A DNA stretch of 64,000 bases, taken from assembly GCF_014898055.3 (NCBI RefSeq), contig NW_023601322.1, forward strand, positions 5,227,312-5,291,311, given 5' to 3'. The notes under the pieces are model-generated. The model saw only the letters and a list, made by a program, of their open reading frames with translations. It was not told the origin of the DNA and made no database searches. Positions within the stretch are counted from its first letter, which is position 1; each line of letters starts with the position of its first letter. The position numbers and the translations under genes were made by a program. The DNA is from Talpa occidentalis. Its lineage: Eukaryota > Chordata > Mammalia > Eulipotyphla > Talpidae. Positions 35,834-48,739 of this stretch are shown here, in pieces.

Positions 35834-36049
35834 GGGCCTCCCTGGTGGCACAAGGGTTACGCATAGCACTAGGAAGCTATCCACCGTCTCTGCAGCAGGA
35901 GTTAAATCCCCGGCCGGCCAGGGAACTGACCCACATGACACAGCAGACCTCTCCTGTCTTGCTGGCTGCTCCCTCTCACCCCTGCACCTCTGGCCTACAC
36001 CCCAGTTCTTGTATGCATAAATAAATAAATCTTAAAAAAAAAAAAAAAG
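35834..36049 (+). mobile_element. SINE copy 14 with internal deletion
   Basis: Starts GGGCCTCCCTGGTGGCACAA, keeps GCATAAATAAATAAATCTTA plus a run of 14 A. About 60-80 bp between the CTGCTCC and CTCTCACCCC parts are missing compared with full copies. Confidence 0.94.
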
Positions 36050-36149
36050 GATGTATATACACGTACGTCACACAGAAGTCCTGTGTGTCAAAAGCAGGAC
36101 TGCTCAACCTCATGCTCAGAGGAGGGCCTGGATACCTGCCCACTTGGAA

Positions 36150-36300
36150 ACTCTCTCATCTAATTTCCTCCAACAACGGCCTTGGACATCCACAGACTCC
36201 CAGGCTCAAAGGAGCGCTTTGGAAAGCAACTAATATAATAAAATCATTATTTTACAGATAAAGAATCTTGACTTCAGCAAGGAAAAATTATGTCCAATTT
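36150..36300 (-). repeat. MIR SINE fragment, antisense
   Basis: TCTCATCTAATTTCCTCCAA and ATTATTTTACAGATAAAGAA resemble the inverted MIR core ('catctaatcctcacaacaac ... ttattttacagatgaggaa'). Confidence 0.5.
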
Positions 36301-37671
36301 TTTTTCTGTCTACCCACTCATTCTTATTAATTTTTGAGAACTTAAATATGTTTTTGTATAAATATACTGATTACATCAGCAATGGGTGTCTACTTGAGGA
36401 GGCCAGAAGACATGAATGAGCAGAGAGGCCAGTTCCACAGGATCCCCTTCGTCAGGGCAGTGTGAAGCTGTCTTCTGTGTGCTGTTCACAACATCCTCGA
36501 CTGACGCTATAGGTGGCGAATAGATAACTTCTGTTTATCATGGGGTGAGACGCACAGTGCACAAATCTGAGTGCTTTATCCTGGGCAGCTAAACTCTCAC
36601 AGATAGGGTAGGCTTTTCCCGTCAGCCTGGGAAGGACAAGAGTCTCCTTGGCCTATGAACACACCAACCACCTCTGCTCTCTAGTGTGATGTCATTGTGT
36701 GGCTCTGAGTCACGTCTTTTTGCTCTGAGTACAACAGAGGATGGAAGAATGAACACAGACCTTCGGCAAGACTGTCTATTTCAAGTGAGTGCAGGCCGCT
36801 CCTGATCTAAGAAACATCAGCGAAGATGCTGCAGAGGGCAGCCCTGGGACCAGAAACACCAGCTCCTTAAAACTCAGAATCCCCCTGTCGGAGCTCTGGG
36901 AGACAGGTCTACAGGTAACAGGCAAATACTTGCTCATGACAAAGTCCACTGAGACAGAGAGGGCTATCTTGGTGGCTCAATTCAATAAACTAACATTACT
37001 TCTTTGAGGAATTATACAAAGAAAATTTAAATTAAGCCCAAAGTATTGAGTGATGGGCACCGGGCTGGCCAGTGACCCAGCTCACTGGGGGGAATGGTTA
37101 CTGGTCTGTCCCCTCTGCAACATCTTGGTTCCAGGATTGCCTGTGCCCATGTTGGTGGCAGGAGAAGACACCCCTTTCCTTGTGGGACCTGCAGCCAGTT
37201 CAGCGAGCACAGAAACTGGAGCAAGCGGTGACATCAGTCTGCCCCGCAGGGGTTTGTTCCCACCTTGGAGAGTGAGATTGTAACAGGGGGTTCTCCAGGA
37301 ATAGAGGAGGTTCCAGGTTCCCGACCCCACCCAAGAGAGAAGCTGAACAGGGAGAAGCTGGAGAGGAAACTGGGGAGGGAAGGAAGCAGGATGGAGCCAG
37401 AAGGAGGCCTGGAGGAGGCCCATGGAGCAGGGAGACACATGAAGAAGCTGCACTTGCCTCGTGGTCCTGGACTGGGTGACACAGACGTGGGTGAGAGACC
37501 TGTGGGGAGGTGACAATGGCAGCGTTGATCTTGATTTTGGTTTTGCTCTTTTCCTCCCAGATTTGTCTGGCTGTTTCTGACCCTTTTCCATGGGTCCCCG
37601 ACAGGAGGTGCCTTAGAGATGTGGCAGGTTTCAGGTCTCAGAGGCCCTGCTTTGGGCCAAGGCTGTTTGGC
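36301..37671. other. No gene recognised; several overlapping chance frames
   Basis: Purine-rich plus strand (37300-37500) leaves frames of 77-173 codons open on both strands at 37050-37755. A pyrimidine tract and AG at 37541-37560 resembles a splice acceptor, but no conserved product follows. It may include part of the unclassified repeat that starts near 37672. Confidence 0.45.
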
Positions 37672-37925
37672 CAGACATTTACCCACAAGGGGATGGGTAA
37701 CTTTGGGTGCTTGATTTGGAAATTCTATTCTTCCCCTTCCCTTTGCTGCACACAAATTGTATTAAAATCCTTTCCATTAAGGTCCTATGCATTAGAGTAT
37801 GTTTTGTCTTGATGCGGCAGATGGGAGAACCCAGAGCAGGCAGCTTTGAGGGTTCTGGGGTGCCCCTCTCCCTGTCCTATAGCAATGGTGGCCGCATCGC
37901 TCTGGGAAGCTACAAAAACCATTGA
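37672..37925 (+). repeat. Unclassified interspersed repeat, copy A
   Basis: Strongly similar to the minus strand of 61340-61592: both carry TTTACCCAC.AGGGGA.GGGT, ACTTTGGGTGCTTGATTT, TTGTATTAAA, ATGTTTTGT.TTGATG.GGC, AGAACCC and GCCCCTCTCCCTG.CCT in the same order. Class not known; an ATTAAA and LTR-like layout make an old LTR possible. The first codable frame is broken. Confidence 0.75.
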
Positions 37926-39748
37926 ATTACGCAATGCTAAGGGCGAACTATACATGAGGAGTGTATCTCTGTGACGCTGTTGGATTTTAAAACTCAGCTC
38001 GTGTGTGAGGCAGCAAGGGATCAGGCTCCTTATCACAGACTCTTTAGAATGACCAACACAACTCACCTCTGTGGTCAGTTCTACTTTTCTCCTTTGCTCT
38101 CTGCCTGGCTTTCTGCTTCTCCACTTCAGCAGTCAGAGCATGATGTTCAGCGTGAGCCCACAAGATAAGAACATGTATTCATTCATAAAACATGCGTGCT
38201 CTGTTGGGCCAATATATGATGTATGTTACTAAACGACTAAGAAATGCAAAGTTAAGGATAGGATGAGATTTTAAAAGGCAACCAACCATTGGTTTATCCT
38301 TTAAACTTTCCCGTTGCCTTAAGCAATCTCCACACACAGGATGCGGGGAAGTTCTAATCCCGGAGGCACTGCTGCTCGGTCTCCTATGACCATATTCCCA
38401 TGGAATTCTGTTTTCCTGAGGACTGTACTCTTTGCAATTTCATGCTGTGCTGCCAGCTCACCCACATAAAGACACAAACGTACATCTGTGTACAATTTCC
38501 TACCAGATTATATTATGGATTTCAATTTTTGATTTGATTTGAACTTTGTTCACCAAGTTATGGGAGATGAGAACCAGGTATTCAAGAGCATTTGTCAACC
38601 CCACAGTTGAAAACACTTGCGGAGGGCAGTGCTGTTCTCTGGGCGGTATGTGATACCAACCAGGATCACATAAAACATCTTCGTATGATAGTGATAGTCA
38701 CTGACCGATATTTTGGTCAACAATGGATCCAATGGTGGACCCAGCAGGCTGTTCCTAAAACCTAGGTGTGTAGTGGGTGGGGGCATCTAGTATTGTGTAG
38801 GTAATTGCATTCTGTGATGCTTGCACAACAAAATCCCCTAACTATGCATTTCGCAGGCAGATACTTCCATTAAGCAACACGTTGCTCTATTATTTATAAT
38901 AAACTCTATCAATATTTAGGAAAAGTCAGATACTGAGATGAGTTTTTTCCATACTCAACATGGCTTAAAAGTGTCTCAATTCTTCAAAATTTCTGCCTAA
39001 GTTTCTCTCAGTTTTTGTCTTATTTTCATGTCTCCTGGAGTTTTCTTCTGTTTTCATATTTGCAGTCATAAATTTGGAAAAGGTGCATGGAAGGCTATCA
39101 CTAGAAATTATATTAACCAGCAGTCATAAGTATTTCTCCATAATTACACTCCTTCGACTCTGCAAATTCCTCAGGTGCAGTTCCCAAGCCTGGGTCACGT
39201 TCTACCCCCAGAGCCAGCACATTGGCGAAATAAATACTAGTTATTCAATAATTACAGTTCGATCAAGCGTGTGATCTGTTCGTTTATGCCTTAGGGATTT
39301 GACTTTTTTTTTTTTTTTACATAAGCATTTCAACTAAATGAGGGACTCTGGGGGAAATTCTCTAATCACTGCAACTTGATCTTTGTTTTACTTTACATAT
39401 TCAAAAAGTAAGATTTTGCCTGTTGATATCCAGAATTCTGTTCATGTCTGAGTTGACCTCATTTGGTGAGATGGCAAACTAAAATTGGTACATCTCACAT
39501 GAAATAGTAGCATCTACTCAATTATGAATACACAGAGGTGACCAAGCCATCCTTGACAGACTCATAGAGAAGTGGTACTTATATAACATGAAGTTAAAGT
39601 GTAAATTAAAGGATGTAAAAGAAATGGCAAAAAAGATAAAGCTGCATGACGCTATATTTGTAATTATTAATCAAGAAATTATTTTGCTGGAAAATAGATT
39701 TGAGGCCTAGCCAACAGTTACTATTGTCCTTAATTAAAAGAAATATGC
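37926..39748. other. No gene recognised
   Basis: Nothing assigned beyond a T-run at 39306-39319. Confidence 0.5.
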
Positions 39749-40025
39749 GGGGTCTCCCTGGTGGTGCAAGAGGTTAAGCATCAGCACTATGACGCTATCA
39801 GCAGCTACTGCAGCACAAGTTCCATCCCAGGCAGGGAGGCGACCCACATGGCACAACAGACCTCCTGACTTGCCCGCTGCTTCCCTCAGTAGTGTAATTC
39901 AGTGGATCTGCCTGCTCTGCTCCCCACTCTGTCTCTGGTGAGTCTTCTCACCCCCCAAACCTCTGGCCTACACTCCAGCTCTTATATGCATAAATGAATA
40001 AATCTTTAAAAAATAAATAAATGAA
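39749..40025 (+). mobile_element. SINE copy 15 with perfect target-site duplication
   Basis: Starts GGGGTCTCCCTGGTGGTGCA, tail GCATAAATGAATAAATCTTT. TAAAAGAAATATGC is repeated exactly at 39735-39748 and 40026-40039. Confidence 0.97.
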
Positions 40026-40039
40026 TAAAAGAAATATGC

Positions 40040-41235
40040 TAGGACAGTTACACCTATGGAGAGGGAGGACAGTGACAATCTCTCAAGATCCCCCAAGTTC
40101 ATCAACGTATCATAAAACTCCTATTAATCAGAGATGCCAGTATCTTGAGTTCTTTGTCTCATTTCTTAGCCAGAAAATACTACCTCACTTGTTAAGCTTA
40201 TAGATCAGTGATTTAATTCATATCCTCAGACAAGTCCTATTATTTCTAAACTAGTTTCTAATGCAGGACCTCTAATGAGTCCACAAAGAACTCAGCAATG
40301 AGAATTTTCCTTAAAAGACCAAGGAAACATTTCCATTTAGTTCACTGCAATATGCTCATCAACTGTGAACTTTCTTTTGCTTCTTGAGAAACAAATTAAA
40401 TTACAATAATTTCAGAAACTGATCTTTGTTTTTGTTTGTTTGTCTTTTATATTGGGTAAGGAACTTGCCAAGTTCTGCTTTTATCTGCTCCATTTGAAGG
40501 ACGTGACATCAGCCTTTGGGATAGTTTGTCATTCACACCAACTTTAAAATTCAATGTGCCAGAAAATAATTTCTCTTTTATATTAGGCAGACCCTAATAA
40601 GCTCTTCTACTCTGCTAAGGAAAGGTTTGAAGTGGCTGGTTCTAAGAAGAAACAATGTTTTGTTGAAATACAAAGGCCCTAAGATACTAAGCTAAATGTG
40701 AAGTGAAAGTTAGAAATCCAGGGAGAGCCCCAGTACCAGTTTTCATAGAGAGGGATTTGTCTACAATTGGAAGCCTCAAGCCTGTTTTGAGGATTTCTCA
40801 GGGCACAGAAGAAAGAGAGAACGCCTAGAAGCTGTCAAGGTGGGAATTTAACTGCACAGATTCCCACAAGAAACTGAACTCCAAATAGCTATAAAAACAT
40901 AGAAGTGGGTGACTGATTACCCTGCTGAGTAGAATGTAAATGACCAATTAATATATGCCTGTCGGGAGCTTGCATGTTGGGGGTGGAAATAGTCCCAGAA
41001 AATCTGGAGGCATAACTTCATCTCTATAGGTTTACACCCTGACTTCCTATGATCTGCTTAGTCTAGACATTCTCAGCAAATTTATTTTAAAATGGGTCCC
41101 TGTTGACAATACAAAATCTCAAAGAGTTCCCACAGATAAAGTTCCAAGGAAAATAGTCTGTGCCCACACATGACTGCACACACAAGCACAATATGTGAAT
41201 ATACACAGGTAGTGAGTGATAACCTGCACCCATGA
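40040..41235. other. No gene recognised
   Basis: Nothing assigned. Confidence 0.5.
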
Positions 41236-41239
41236 ATGT

Positions 41240-41264
41240 GCACACACACACACACACACACACA
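41240..41264. repeat. (CA)n microsatellite
   Basis: About 12 CA units. Confidence 0.95.
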
Positions 41265-41469
41265 ATATATGACTACACATGATATGATGGATGAAACCAG
41301 GAAGAAAAAGAAGAGTAGAATAAAAACTGCAAATACTTCCTATATTAGAATTATTAAAAGACCAAATAAAACAAGTATTTTCAATACCTTTCAATGTCTT
41401 AGAAATATATGCAAAATCAAGAGATTATGACTTATCCAAGCAGCTTTTAAATAAACAAAAACATTCTAA

Positions 41470-42104
41470 ATATACAAACAAAAGGGTTGAAATTTTTAAG
41501 TCTCATTTGAAGGAATAAACAGCAAATTAGATCCAGCTGGTATGATAATTAGTTGACTAAAAATAGAACCTGGAGAAAAATTTACAATGCACTTCAGAAA
41601 TTAAAAAAAAAATATATGGAAAATGTGAAAGAGATTTAAGAAATATGCAGAATGATGTAGAAATATAAAGCATCAAACAACCCTAGTTCCAGAAAATATC
41701 AAAGATATAATAGAAATAGAAGGTCATCATTCTGTACACCACTAGTTAATAAAGAACTCAGGAAACAGTTATTAATGGTTATTAATATGACACCAACTCA
41801 CATGAACAATCCTCCAGTAACTACATGTCTCCTGATGGAAATATCTAGACTTCTTACATCAAAGTGTTGCCATTTTTGGTCCATCCCCACCCCCACATAC
41901 ACATACAAAAATCAAATCTCTAAATCTAGCATTGATTTATAAGGAAAAATTAAACTATACATGTGGTTACATTAATAAGTAAATTTTATGGAAAATAAAG
42001 AACCAGAGAAATATAAATCAAGAGACTCATATACTAATCAAATGCAGTGCATGGACCCTATAAGATCTAATTCTAAAGAAGTATGAAAGTGAGCTCACAT
42101 ATAA
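41470..42104 (+). mobile_element. Possible HAL1/L1-like old LINE body
   Basis: A-rich plus strand with AATAAACAGCAAATTAGATC, AAGAGATTTAAGAAATATGC and AGATATAATAGAAATAGAAG resembles L1/HAL1 ORF1-type sequence. Weak, listed because it leads into a clearer 3' end. Confidence 0.35.
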
Positions 42105-42470
42105 TAAAAGAAGTTTGATATTATCTAACAAAAATGAAACATACCAGTTACCTTTTCACACAGTGCCAATTCTCCATCTAGAAACACACGCCAAAGATAC
42201 ATGGTCAAAAATACAAAAGGACATATGCAGAACCAATAAGGACAAGACTAAATTAAAATGCATACATTGGAATAACACAAATGGCTGTTATATCAGAAAA
42301 AGTGAGTAAGTACCAGCCGATGAATGCAGCAAAATACTGTAAAATGGAATAAGGACTATTTCTGTACATGAATATAAAATGATGTCTATGATATGGTATT
42401 AAATTGAAGGAAAAGTATGGTATCCTTTATTTAAGAATGGCATGATTATATACATATTTTAATCTACAAA
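42105..42470 (+). mobile_element. Old L1M/HAL1 3' end
   Basis: GTGCCAATTCTCCATCTAGA, ACATATGCAGAACCAATAAG, ATGCAGCAAAATACTGTAAA and GTATTAAATTGAAGGAAAAG resemble the L1M 3' pattern ('cagcaattccactc ... tggaatactatgcagc ... ttaagtgaaaaaagcaa'). Confidence 0.55.
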
Positions 42471-44280
42471 ATGATATATATCTACAGATGATTAAAAAAT
42501 AACTGGACAAACTAGGATATGTTAAGTGACAGCTATGAGTGGTACAGATTTTAAAAGTTATATATATTAAAATAAAAAGATAAATTATAATATTTTTTAA
42601 AGGACAACTCTTGGGGTTATTGGATGGAGAGATCAGGATAGAAATTAAACTTGGACTGTAACTTGTTAAGATTCTAGATTTGACTTTCAAACCCTGTGAA
42701 ATTAAATTAAAGAGCACTCAGTCTCTCAAACTCCAAATTAAGTTAAACAAATGACCTTATATTGTATAACCTATTAGTGGTATAACCACATGGTGATTTA
42801 ACAAGTCCATGTAACTTCAGTTATGATAGCTGGGTAAAAATAACAGGAGAAACTATAAACTCTTTTAGCAACTGCATTATTGGTGATAGTGTTGGCACTC
42901 TTTGTCCGAGACTGTTGTGTTATGTGTTGTGGATAAAGCAGACAAGGATTTAAGAGATTTGTGACATGCTAATATTATTATTTTTGGTGTCCTCAAGAAT
43001 CAGGACCTGCAAACATGGAAGGAAATTATTACAGAAGGAAGCTGGAAGGAGCTAGTAGAAATCCGATGTCTGATTGTTAATTGAACTATCAATGATAATT
43101 CACATTTTAAATAAATGTGTAACTTATATGTAACTATATATAAAAGTAAAAAGTATACATAAAATGACAACTTATCAATGTCTATATTCAGCTTTGTTAA
43201 ATGAAAAGGTCTAGGTGTTTTTGCTCCTTAAGCATAATTTCAATCAGGGAAAAAAAATTCATGACTGAATTCACAGAGTATTTGACTACATTAATTGTGG
43301 TATTTTAATTGTCAAGGAAATGGATGTTTGAAGTAGAGAATATTTAGTCAAAACTAAGTATTGTGCTAACTTGGAAATCAGTTATACCATCTTAGTGATT
43401 TTCCACTCAAATATTTTATTACCAGTCAATATCAAACATACTTGTATTTCAGAAAACCCTCTTAAAAGAATGGTTTAAATCTCTCAAATGCCTCACCTCT
43501 AATGACAGCCAATAATTAATATGCTTTATATTTGTATACACTTAAAAAGTTTTTATAAGCGAAAAAGTACATTCAGTTTTAAGAAAATTATCTTAAGCAA
43601 ACTTGCTGAAAAATCATCATACTTATAATTTATAATTAAGATAAATGTATTTTAGGATTTGATGTAGCAAAAGGCTCTTAGTCATTTAATTTTTTTACAA
43701 ATTCTAGTGGAAGCATGTAACTTAAAACATTATAGAAAAAAATAAGATAAAGAAGACGAGCTTTCAAAACCTTTATTTTGGATAAATTTTATCTTCTCTT
43801 TAGCACATGTGAAATAAACTCAGTTCTTGGATATGGCAGGACATATCAAATTAGCCTTCTTTTCTCTCTGGATCCTCTCCATGGTACTAGGATTTCACTA
43901 AGCCTCATTCTTATAACTTTTGGAATGCAAATTATTTACAGCTGTAGACAGTCTTCTAGATGGAAAACAATGACCAGGTTTAAATTTTAATGGAGAAACT
44001 CAGTCTTACTTGGCTTTTTTTTTCTAGTTATGAAAGATTACTTCCAAGAATGAAAATGCATTCTATTTCTTTGGAAGAAGTTCTTATAGCTAATGATGTA
44101 ATTTGGGGGGCATGCTCATATTGATTAAGTTCTTTTTTTCATTGTGGAATGTTCTTTTAGATTCCATTTTCTTGGTCCAGGTCCCAGAAATCAAAGCTCT
44201 AACATTAATTAGCCCTTTTCCATTTACCTGGAAGCTATAATTCCCTTCCCCAAACTCATGTCACTTTGCTTATTTGCTGT
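42471..44280. other. No gene recognised
   Basis: Very AT-rich (42470-43150 above all). Nothing assigned. Confidence 0.5.
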
Positions 44281-44286
44281 TCTCTG

Positions 44287-44330
<44 letters not shown>
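44281..44330. repeat. (TC)n microsatellite
   Basis: A TCTCTG-rich start passes into about 16 uninterrupted TC units. Confidence 0.97.
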
Positions 44331-44331
<1 letters not shown>

Positions 44332-46254
44332 GCCCCCCTCCATCTTTGTAGTCTTTCCTCCAGAATTTTTTTGGTTCAACTATCAAGTTCTCTGGGAATG
44401 TGTACTAGCTAACTCTCCCAAAGAAAATAATAAGCTTATTCTTTTAATCAGTCTGTTTAGAGCGATCCAGAAAAATCTGGCTATCCTCCAGTGTTAACAT
44501 TCTTTCTTTCCTTGGACTAGACAAATGATTTCCAAATCTCAATTTCCAAATAAACATATAATTAATATTTTGGTTATTTAAACCGCTTATCAAGAGGTAG
44601 TTTATCTAGATGAATAATAAATGACTTGTTAAATAGTTTGGCTTTATTTTACAAAGTTGAGAACAAAATCATCCAGTTTCTTAGCAGTCCAGACTTTGCC
44701 CAAGCCCATAAAGTAGAAAGCAAAATGGAAAATTGGCCATAATGTTTATAAAGAAAGCCAAGTCAGACAGTTTGGGTCAGAAAGTAAAAATTTTACCCAT
44801 TGCTTAAATATTAGAAGTTATTCACAGCTGTAGATAATTTGTGCTCTACAAGTTCTAAGACTGGGGTCCTGAGTGTGCTTTCTCCTAATTAACTGATTTC
44901 GCTGCTGCTGAAGACCAGTTTTTTGGGCTTATTTCCAACCTTCCATTTCACCTTGTACTTGCAACAAAAAAATATTTCCGGAAAATAAATCCATTTGAGT
45001 TAACACGTCTTTATTCTGTTGAGTGGCATGAGACTGTCTTCAAGGCTCTGATGGGCTGTGTGACTTTGATAACTGGGCCAAGGTGCTCAAATTTGGGATT
45101 GAGAATGCTTGGATCTTTGACTGCTATCACGGGAGAAGAATTTGATGCTTCTGGTAATTGTATTTGATTGTGCCCTTTGTTATGTAACTCAGCAGCCTTG
45201 GAAATGTGTAGAACCCAAACAGTAAAAATCAGAACAACTACACTGTGAAATAAGAATTCTAAACCTTCACTGAGCTGGAAGACCTATGTCCCTTAGGGAT
45301 GCTGACCAGACATTTAAGAGCTAAGCTTCTTGAGAATTCTTATTTCCCAGTAACATGCTTGTTGGGGTTATTTCATAGTAACAACTCACACTCAGCCACG
45401 TAAATCTGCCTCCTTTTGATGAATATGCTCAACCTCCAGGTGACTTCTGTTTCCACTCTTGTTCTTATTTTTCCAAATTCAAGGCAACAGTCACTTCCAG
45501 TGGAAAATCTATATTCTGTTGGTAGCTTTCCAAGGGTACCCACAATCACATGTCTACAGAGCTCCACAGCCCAAGTGCTCCTGGCTCAGCCCTTCTTGGT
45601 TCTGCAGAGAAAGTGACCTCTGCTCCCATTTTACAAGCTCACCCCATGTGACGAAAGCCATAGAAAAATGAATCCAAGATTTCTCCACATTTCCTCCTCT
45701 CCTTTTTGACAGGAGTTACCAAAATCCCACGGTCAAGAGGAAAGAGAGACAGTCAAGTCAGAAGTGTGTGATTTGCACTGGATTGGTGGACCAGGGAGCA
45801 CCCGGCCCTGAGCGAGCGTTGGCCCTTGCTGGACAGACCACAATTTCGTGACATCAGGTGTTTAGAAGAGGGTGGCCATGATGTCACCAGGCCCTGCTCC
45901 AGCTCGTCTTGACTTGTTCATTCTACTTTCTCTTCTGACTCAAGGACATCCCCTCTCTGGGGCTTGGGAATTGGTGTCTGCTTGGACCCCTCTCCGGGAA
46001 GATACTGAATTCTACCAAGCAGCTCCAGGCCAATTTGCCAAAACACCAGTTTCCAGTGTTGATAATCTAATTCTTTGGTGCAATCCCTCCCTTTCATCGG
46101 TCTTTGAGTGGCAGTGCCATCCGATGTGGCCAGTTTCCAGGCGGTGCTTATCTCTTATGGGGCCCATTAACCCTTGCCGCACCTTTCCAGAGAGTCTCTG
46201 AAAACTTTTTTTAAATTATCCAATTTTAAGACCACTGGCACTTGACTGATAATA
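44331..46254. other. No gene recognised
   Basis: Relatively GC-richer at 45720-46200. A 109-codon frame at 45872-46201 starts with a hydrophobic stretch (LDLFILLSLLTQG) but nothing else supports coding. No known repeat identified. Confidence 0.45.
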
Positions 46255-46525
46255 ACACCTCCTTGGTGGCCTAGGGGTTACGTCTCAGCGTGATCACCGC
46301 TGTGGTCTGAGTTCAATCCACGGCCAGCGATCTGACCCGCATGGCGCAGCAGACCTCTCTTGTCTCACCCACTGCACCCCTTGGCAGTGTTTTGTAAAAT
46401 CTGCCCGTTCTGCTCCCCATTCTGTCTCTGGTGAATCCTCTCAACCCCCCTACCTCTGGCCTACACCCCAGTTCTTCTATGCATGAGAAAATAAATGAGT
46501 CCTTAACTAAATAAGTAAAATAAAA
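46255..46525 (+). mobile_element. SINE copy 16, CCTAGGGG variant
   Basis: Starts CACCTCCTTGGTGGCCTAGG then GGTTACGTCTCAGCGTGATC; the variant head matches copy 13. The tail (GCATGAGAAAATAAATGAGT) is degraded. Confidence 0.92.
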
Positions 46526-46539
46526 CCTTATAAAGCATT

Positions 46540-46950
46540 TCAGCACAAATATAGAGAAATAAAATAGTCAAACCCAGAGAAGCAAAGAATGGAAGGTGGC
46601 TTCCTTGGTGGGGGAAGGGTCAGTAGTGGAACAATTGTTCAATAGTTACAATTATGCTGGATGAATAATCTAGAGTTTTCCCAGACAGCACAGTGTCTAT
46701 CGTTGACAATACAGTATTCTGCATTTAAAAATTTGCTAAGAGGGTAGATCTCATGTTAAGCAGTCTCACCACCAAAAAATGAAATAAATAATGAGAAACC
46801 TGCAAGAATACTGACAGGTGCTGGGTGTGTCTGTTACTTTGATTGTATAATCACGGTGTGTGCACCTGTCCAATTACACGCAGCCAATGTGTTCACTTCT
46901 TGTCACATCAGTTATTCCTCAATATAGCTGCTAAAAGTTATATAAATTAT
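46540..46950 (+). mobile_element. L1 3' UTR, well preserved
   Basis: AAGAATGGAAGGTGGCTTCC, TAATCTAGAGTTTTCCCAGA, TTGACAATACAGTATTCTGC, AAAAATTTGCTAAGAGGGTA, GATCTCATGTTAAGCAG and GTTATTCCTCAATATAGCTG are L1M 3'-UTR landmarks almost to the terminal end; the A-tail has gone. Confidence 0.83.
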
Positions 46951-47149
46951 TTAAGCTGTACCTTTAATGCAGACTCATACATAACAGTATTTGCTTTTTT
47001 AAAAAAGGTAACCTTGTGAGGACTTAGAGTCTCTGTAGCTATAGAGAAAAAATAAGCTGCTCATGTCAAGGCTAATATTTACAAGGTTGGAGCATAAAAA
47101 CAAATATTCAGAAGGAGAGTTTCAGAAGTAAATTTTTGTCTCATAGGTA
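46951..47149. other. No gene recognised
   Basis: Nothing assigned. Confidence 0.5.
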
Positions 47150-47163
47150 AAAGTTTCAAAACT

Positions 47164-47438
47164 GGGCCTCCCCTGGTGGCGCAGCGGTTGAGCGCTGGGC
47201 TGCAAAGCTGCCCACAGCCTCTGCAGAGCCGGTTCGATCCCCGGCTGCTCCCCGGCCACCAGAGGAGGGTCCCACATGGCACGCAGACCTCTCCTGCCGC
47301 CCGCTGCTCCCCTCAGCAGTGTACTTCGTCCTTCTGCCTGTTCTGCTCCCGCTCTCGCTCTGGTGAATTCTCTCACCCTCCGGCACTTCTGACTGTACCC
47401 AGTGCTTGTATAAATAAATAAATAAAACTTTAAAAAAA
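47164..47438 (+). mobile_element. SINE copy 17, young subfamily
   Basis: Starts GGGCCTCCCCTGGTGGCGCA, with CGGTTGAGCGCTGGGCTGCA and CTGCTCCCCGGCCACCAGAG. The terminator has changed to AAACTTT. Target-site duplication AAAGTTTCAAAACT (47150-47163) versus AAAGTTTCAAAATT (47439-47452). Confidence 0.97.
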
Positions 47439-47452
47439 AAGTTTCAAAATTG

Positions 47453-48739
47453 TATTTTTCCTAAGATCAAAGATGATATTACACTGGTTCTGAGGCTATA
47501 ACTTCACTGTTCATCAAACATTCTCTGACTAGGGATTTTGTCATTCCTTTGTGCAATCTCAGCCTGGTTTGGATGAAAAGAGAATCATATCACATTGGTA
47601 ACAAATTGTTAAAGATTCCTTTCTGAGCAAAAGTTAATAAATCTTCCAATGGTCCTTTGAAATTTCTTTTTTCATTGAATAGGATTCTCAGCTGAAAATA
47701 CGGAGACTTTTTTTAAGATGTTAGTATTTTCCAAATGTTTTATCGAGTGATGAATTGTATTCAGAACTAAAGTAAAGGTGACACTAAGGACCCAGAAATT
47801 AGGCAAAGTCTGCTTCTTTGGAAAGAAGCCTTACTACGGCGGTAATGCACTGAGACCCGATTCCACATCTGGGGTTCATTTCTGGGGATTAAGACAAGAA
47901 GTGATACATTGCATATATCTTTAAAATTTTCTATGCTAGTAAAAACATTAAAGGTCTACTCACCCTGCGTTAGATAACCCAGATGACAGTGTAGGCAGTG
48001 GGATGGAGTGTATGATGTAAATACAGAGAATAATCTCAGCGTCGTAATGACACCCAATAAATAACATCCTTCACCTCCACCTGATTTCTGAACACAATAA
48101 AAATTAAAATAGGAAAATGGGACTTTGGAGGACAAAAGCTTATCTATATTTTTTCATATGAGTCAGTTGTAGGAAGCAACAGAGTCAGGGTGAATAAGCT
48201 CACGATCTGACCTGCGGACTTAGTCCTGGTCCCAGAAGCAGATAGAACACTACATGATTTTCCTGCGAGAGCTGGGCCGCCCTCAGTGTGTGACATGGCC
48301 AAGAGGGGCAGAGACAGAGAGCCCCTGTAGTCAGGCAGGGGCAAAGCAGAAGGTCTGGTGAAGCCAAGCATCGCCTATTTCTTCCCAGATACCCACCAAG
48401 GTCATCACTTCTACTCCCCTCCCTTCCACTTCTGGGGTGAGTGATTAGAAGTGGGGGTGATCAGGAGTTTGAAAGGAAGTGTGTCCTCTCACTCCAATAC
48501 TGAGCAAGGACAGGTGTGTCCCAACACACCTTGAGCCTTTCATCCTCTCAGCTCACTGGGCCAGCCCCATGGACATTAGTGGGGCAGTGGCTGTTCTTCT
48601 AGCGGAAGAAAGCAAATGCCAGTTGGGATGTTCTGCTTCAGCACTCACTGGATGGCATCCTGATACCAAGGACTGATCCCCCGGCCAGACTTCTGAACCC
48701 ATGTGCTGGTCACAGTTGCTGCATGACTAATCACTCAAA
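47453..48739. other. No gene recognised
   Basis: Nothing assigned. A GC-richer part at 48180-48720 has only short frames. Confidence 0.5.

Noticed and set aside
37541..37600. Splice acceptor and exon at 37560
   Set aside because: Pyrimidine tract plus AG occurs often by chance; the following frame shows no conserved product and no matching donor that gives sense.
37082..37755. Overlapping minus-strand frames of 169 and 173 codons
   Set aside because: Two frames open over the same pyrimidine-rich strand, with no recognisable domain, promoter or splice structure; partly inside an interspersed repeat.
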